A stretch of 6,061 bases of DNA from an uncultured Rickettsiales bacterium (GTDB taxonomy: Bacteria > Pseudomonadota > Alphaproteobacteria > Rickettsiales > Midichloriaceae), in contig CALKVD010000087.1 in the NCBI GenBank assembly GCA_937996615.1, positions 1 to 6,061 of the forward strand. Reading direction: 5' to 3'. The number at the start of each line of letters is the position of its first letter. The first letter of the stretch is position 1. The notes below the pieces were generated by a model. That model was not told where the DNA came from and did no database searches. It was given only the letters and a program-made list of their open reading frames with translations. The position numbers and the translations under genes are program-made. Shown piece after piece: positions 5,934 to 6,061 of this stretch.

Positions 5934-6001
5934 ATATAATAAGTTCTTAATTTTTATGTTCTATCGGTTGAGTTGAGGTGATAATTTGTTGTATTATGAT
6001 C

Positions 6002-6023
6002 TTGGTTACTATATATTAACCAA
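6002..6023. repeat. Seven-bp inverted repeat near the contig end
   Basis: TTGGTTA (6002-6008) and TAACCAA (6017-6023) are exact complements with an eight-base centre CTATATAT. No T-run follows on either strand and no gene is visible beside it before the contig ends. The rest of 5934-6047 is featureless AT-rich DNA. Confidence 0.35.
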
Positions 6024-6047
6024 AAGTTATCAAAAATAAAAATTTAT

Positions 6048-6061
6048 AGATCGGAAGAGCG
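6048..6061 (+). other. Illumina adapter remnant (non-biological)
   Basis: AGATCGGAAGAGCG is the start of adapter read-through. The final G after AGATCGGAAGAGC identifies it as the reverse complement of the same P5-side adapter seen at bases 36-49, so the window has an artificial 14-bp inverted terminal repeat. Genomic sequence ends at about 6047. Confidence 0.97.

Noticed and set aside
5989..6039. Short frame from TTG 5989 after a GAGG near 5975
   Set aside because: It encodes only about 16 residues before a stop, overlaps an inverted repeat and has no supporting features.
36..6061. Exact 14-bp terminal inverted repeat suggesting a transposon or linear element
   Set aside because: Both copies are Illumina adapter sequence.

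Overview
The window is about 6 kb of AT-rich (roughly one-third G+C by eye) bacterial chromosome. It has an Illumina library adapter at each end (bases 1-49 and 6048-6061), so the genomic part is about 50-6047 and represents a complete small contig. Gene content suggests an alphaproteobacterium, most likely a host-associated, Rickettsiales-like lineage. The reasons are AT-rich composition, a 2-oxoglutarate dehydrogenase E2 gene (sucB) followed by lpd, a ten-helix EamA/DMT transporter resembling the metabolite-uptake carriers of intracellular Rickettsiales, and a secreted intradiol-dioxygenase-fold protein. The lineage is an inference; there is no rRNA or other decisive marker.

Layout. At 50-1305, sucB lacks only its first dozen or so codons because the contig begins there. 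At 1405-1830 is an unrecognised two-helix membrane protein with a split four-cysteine zinc-ribbon-like tail. At 1940-3370 is a full-length dihydrolipoamide dehydrogenase, preceded by its own extended -10 promoter, a perfect 22-bp palindrome and a good ribosome binding site. At 3541-4461 is the DMT transporter. At 4595-4757 are tRNA-Gly(GCC) and tRNA-Ala(UGC), 12 bp apart, both with encoded CCA, preceded by a promoter-like inverted repeat and a leader hairpin. At 5021-5821, on the minus strand and convergent with everything else, is the intradiol-dioxygenase-like protein. The remaining gaps hold only small inverted repeats and weak promoter candidates.

How the genes work together. SucB (E2) and Lpd (E3) are two of the three components of the 2-oxoglutarate dehydrogenase complex of the TCA cycle: E2 transfers the succinyl group to CoA through its lipoyl arm and E3 reoxidises that arm with NAD+. 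The E1 gene sucA would be expected just upstream, outside the window. The transporter, tRNAs and dioxygenase-like gene have no evident functional link to the complex.

Most worth a second look: (i) the dioxygenase-like protein appears to have lost all four iron ligands of the active family, (ii) the -35 and -10 boxes upstream of the tRNAs form a symmetric inverted repeat that reads as a promoter on both strands, (iii) the palindrome directly upstream of lpd, and (iv) the zinc-ribbon membrane protein between sucB and lpd. I found no CRISPR array, transposase, phage gene or clearly new multi-gene system.
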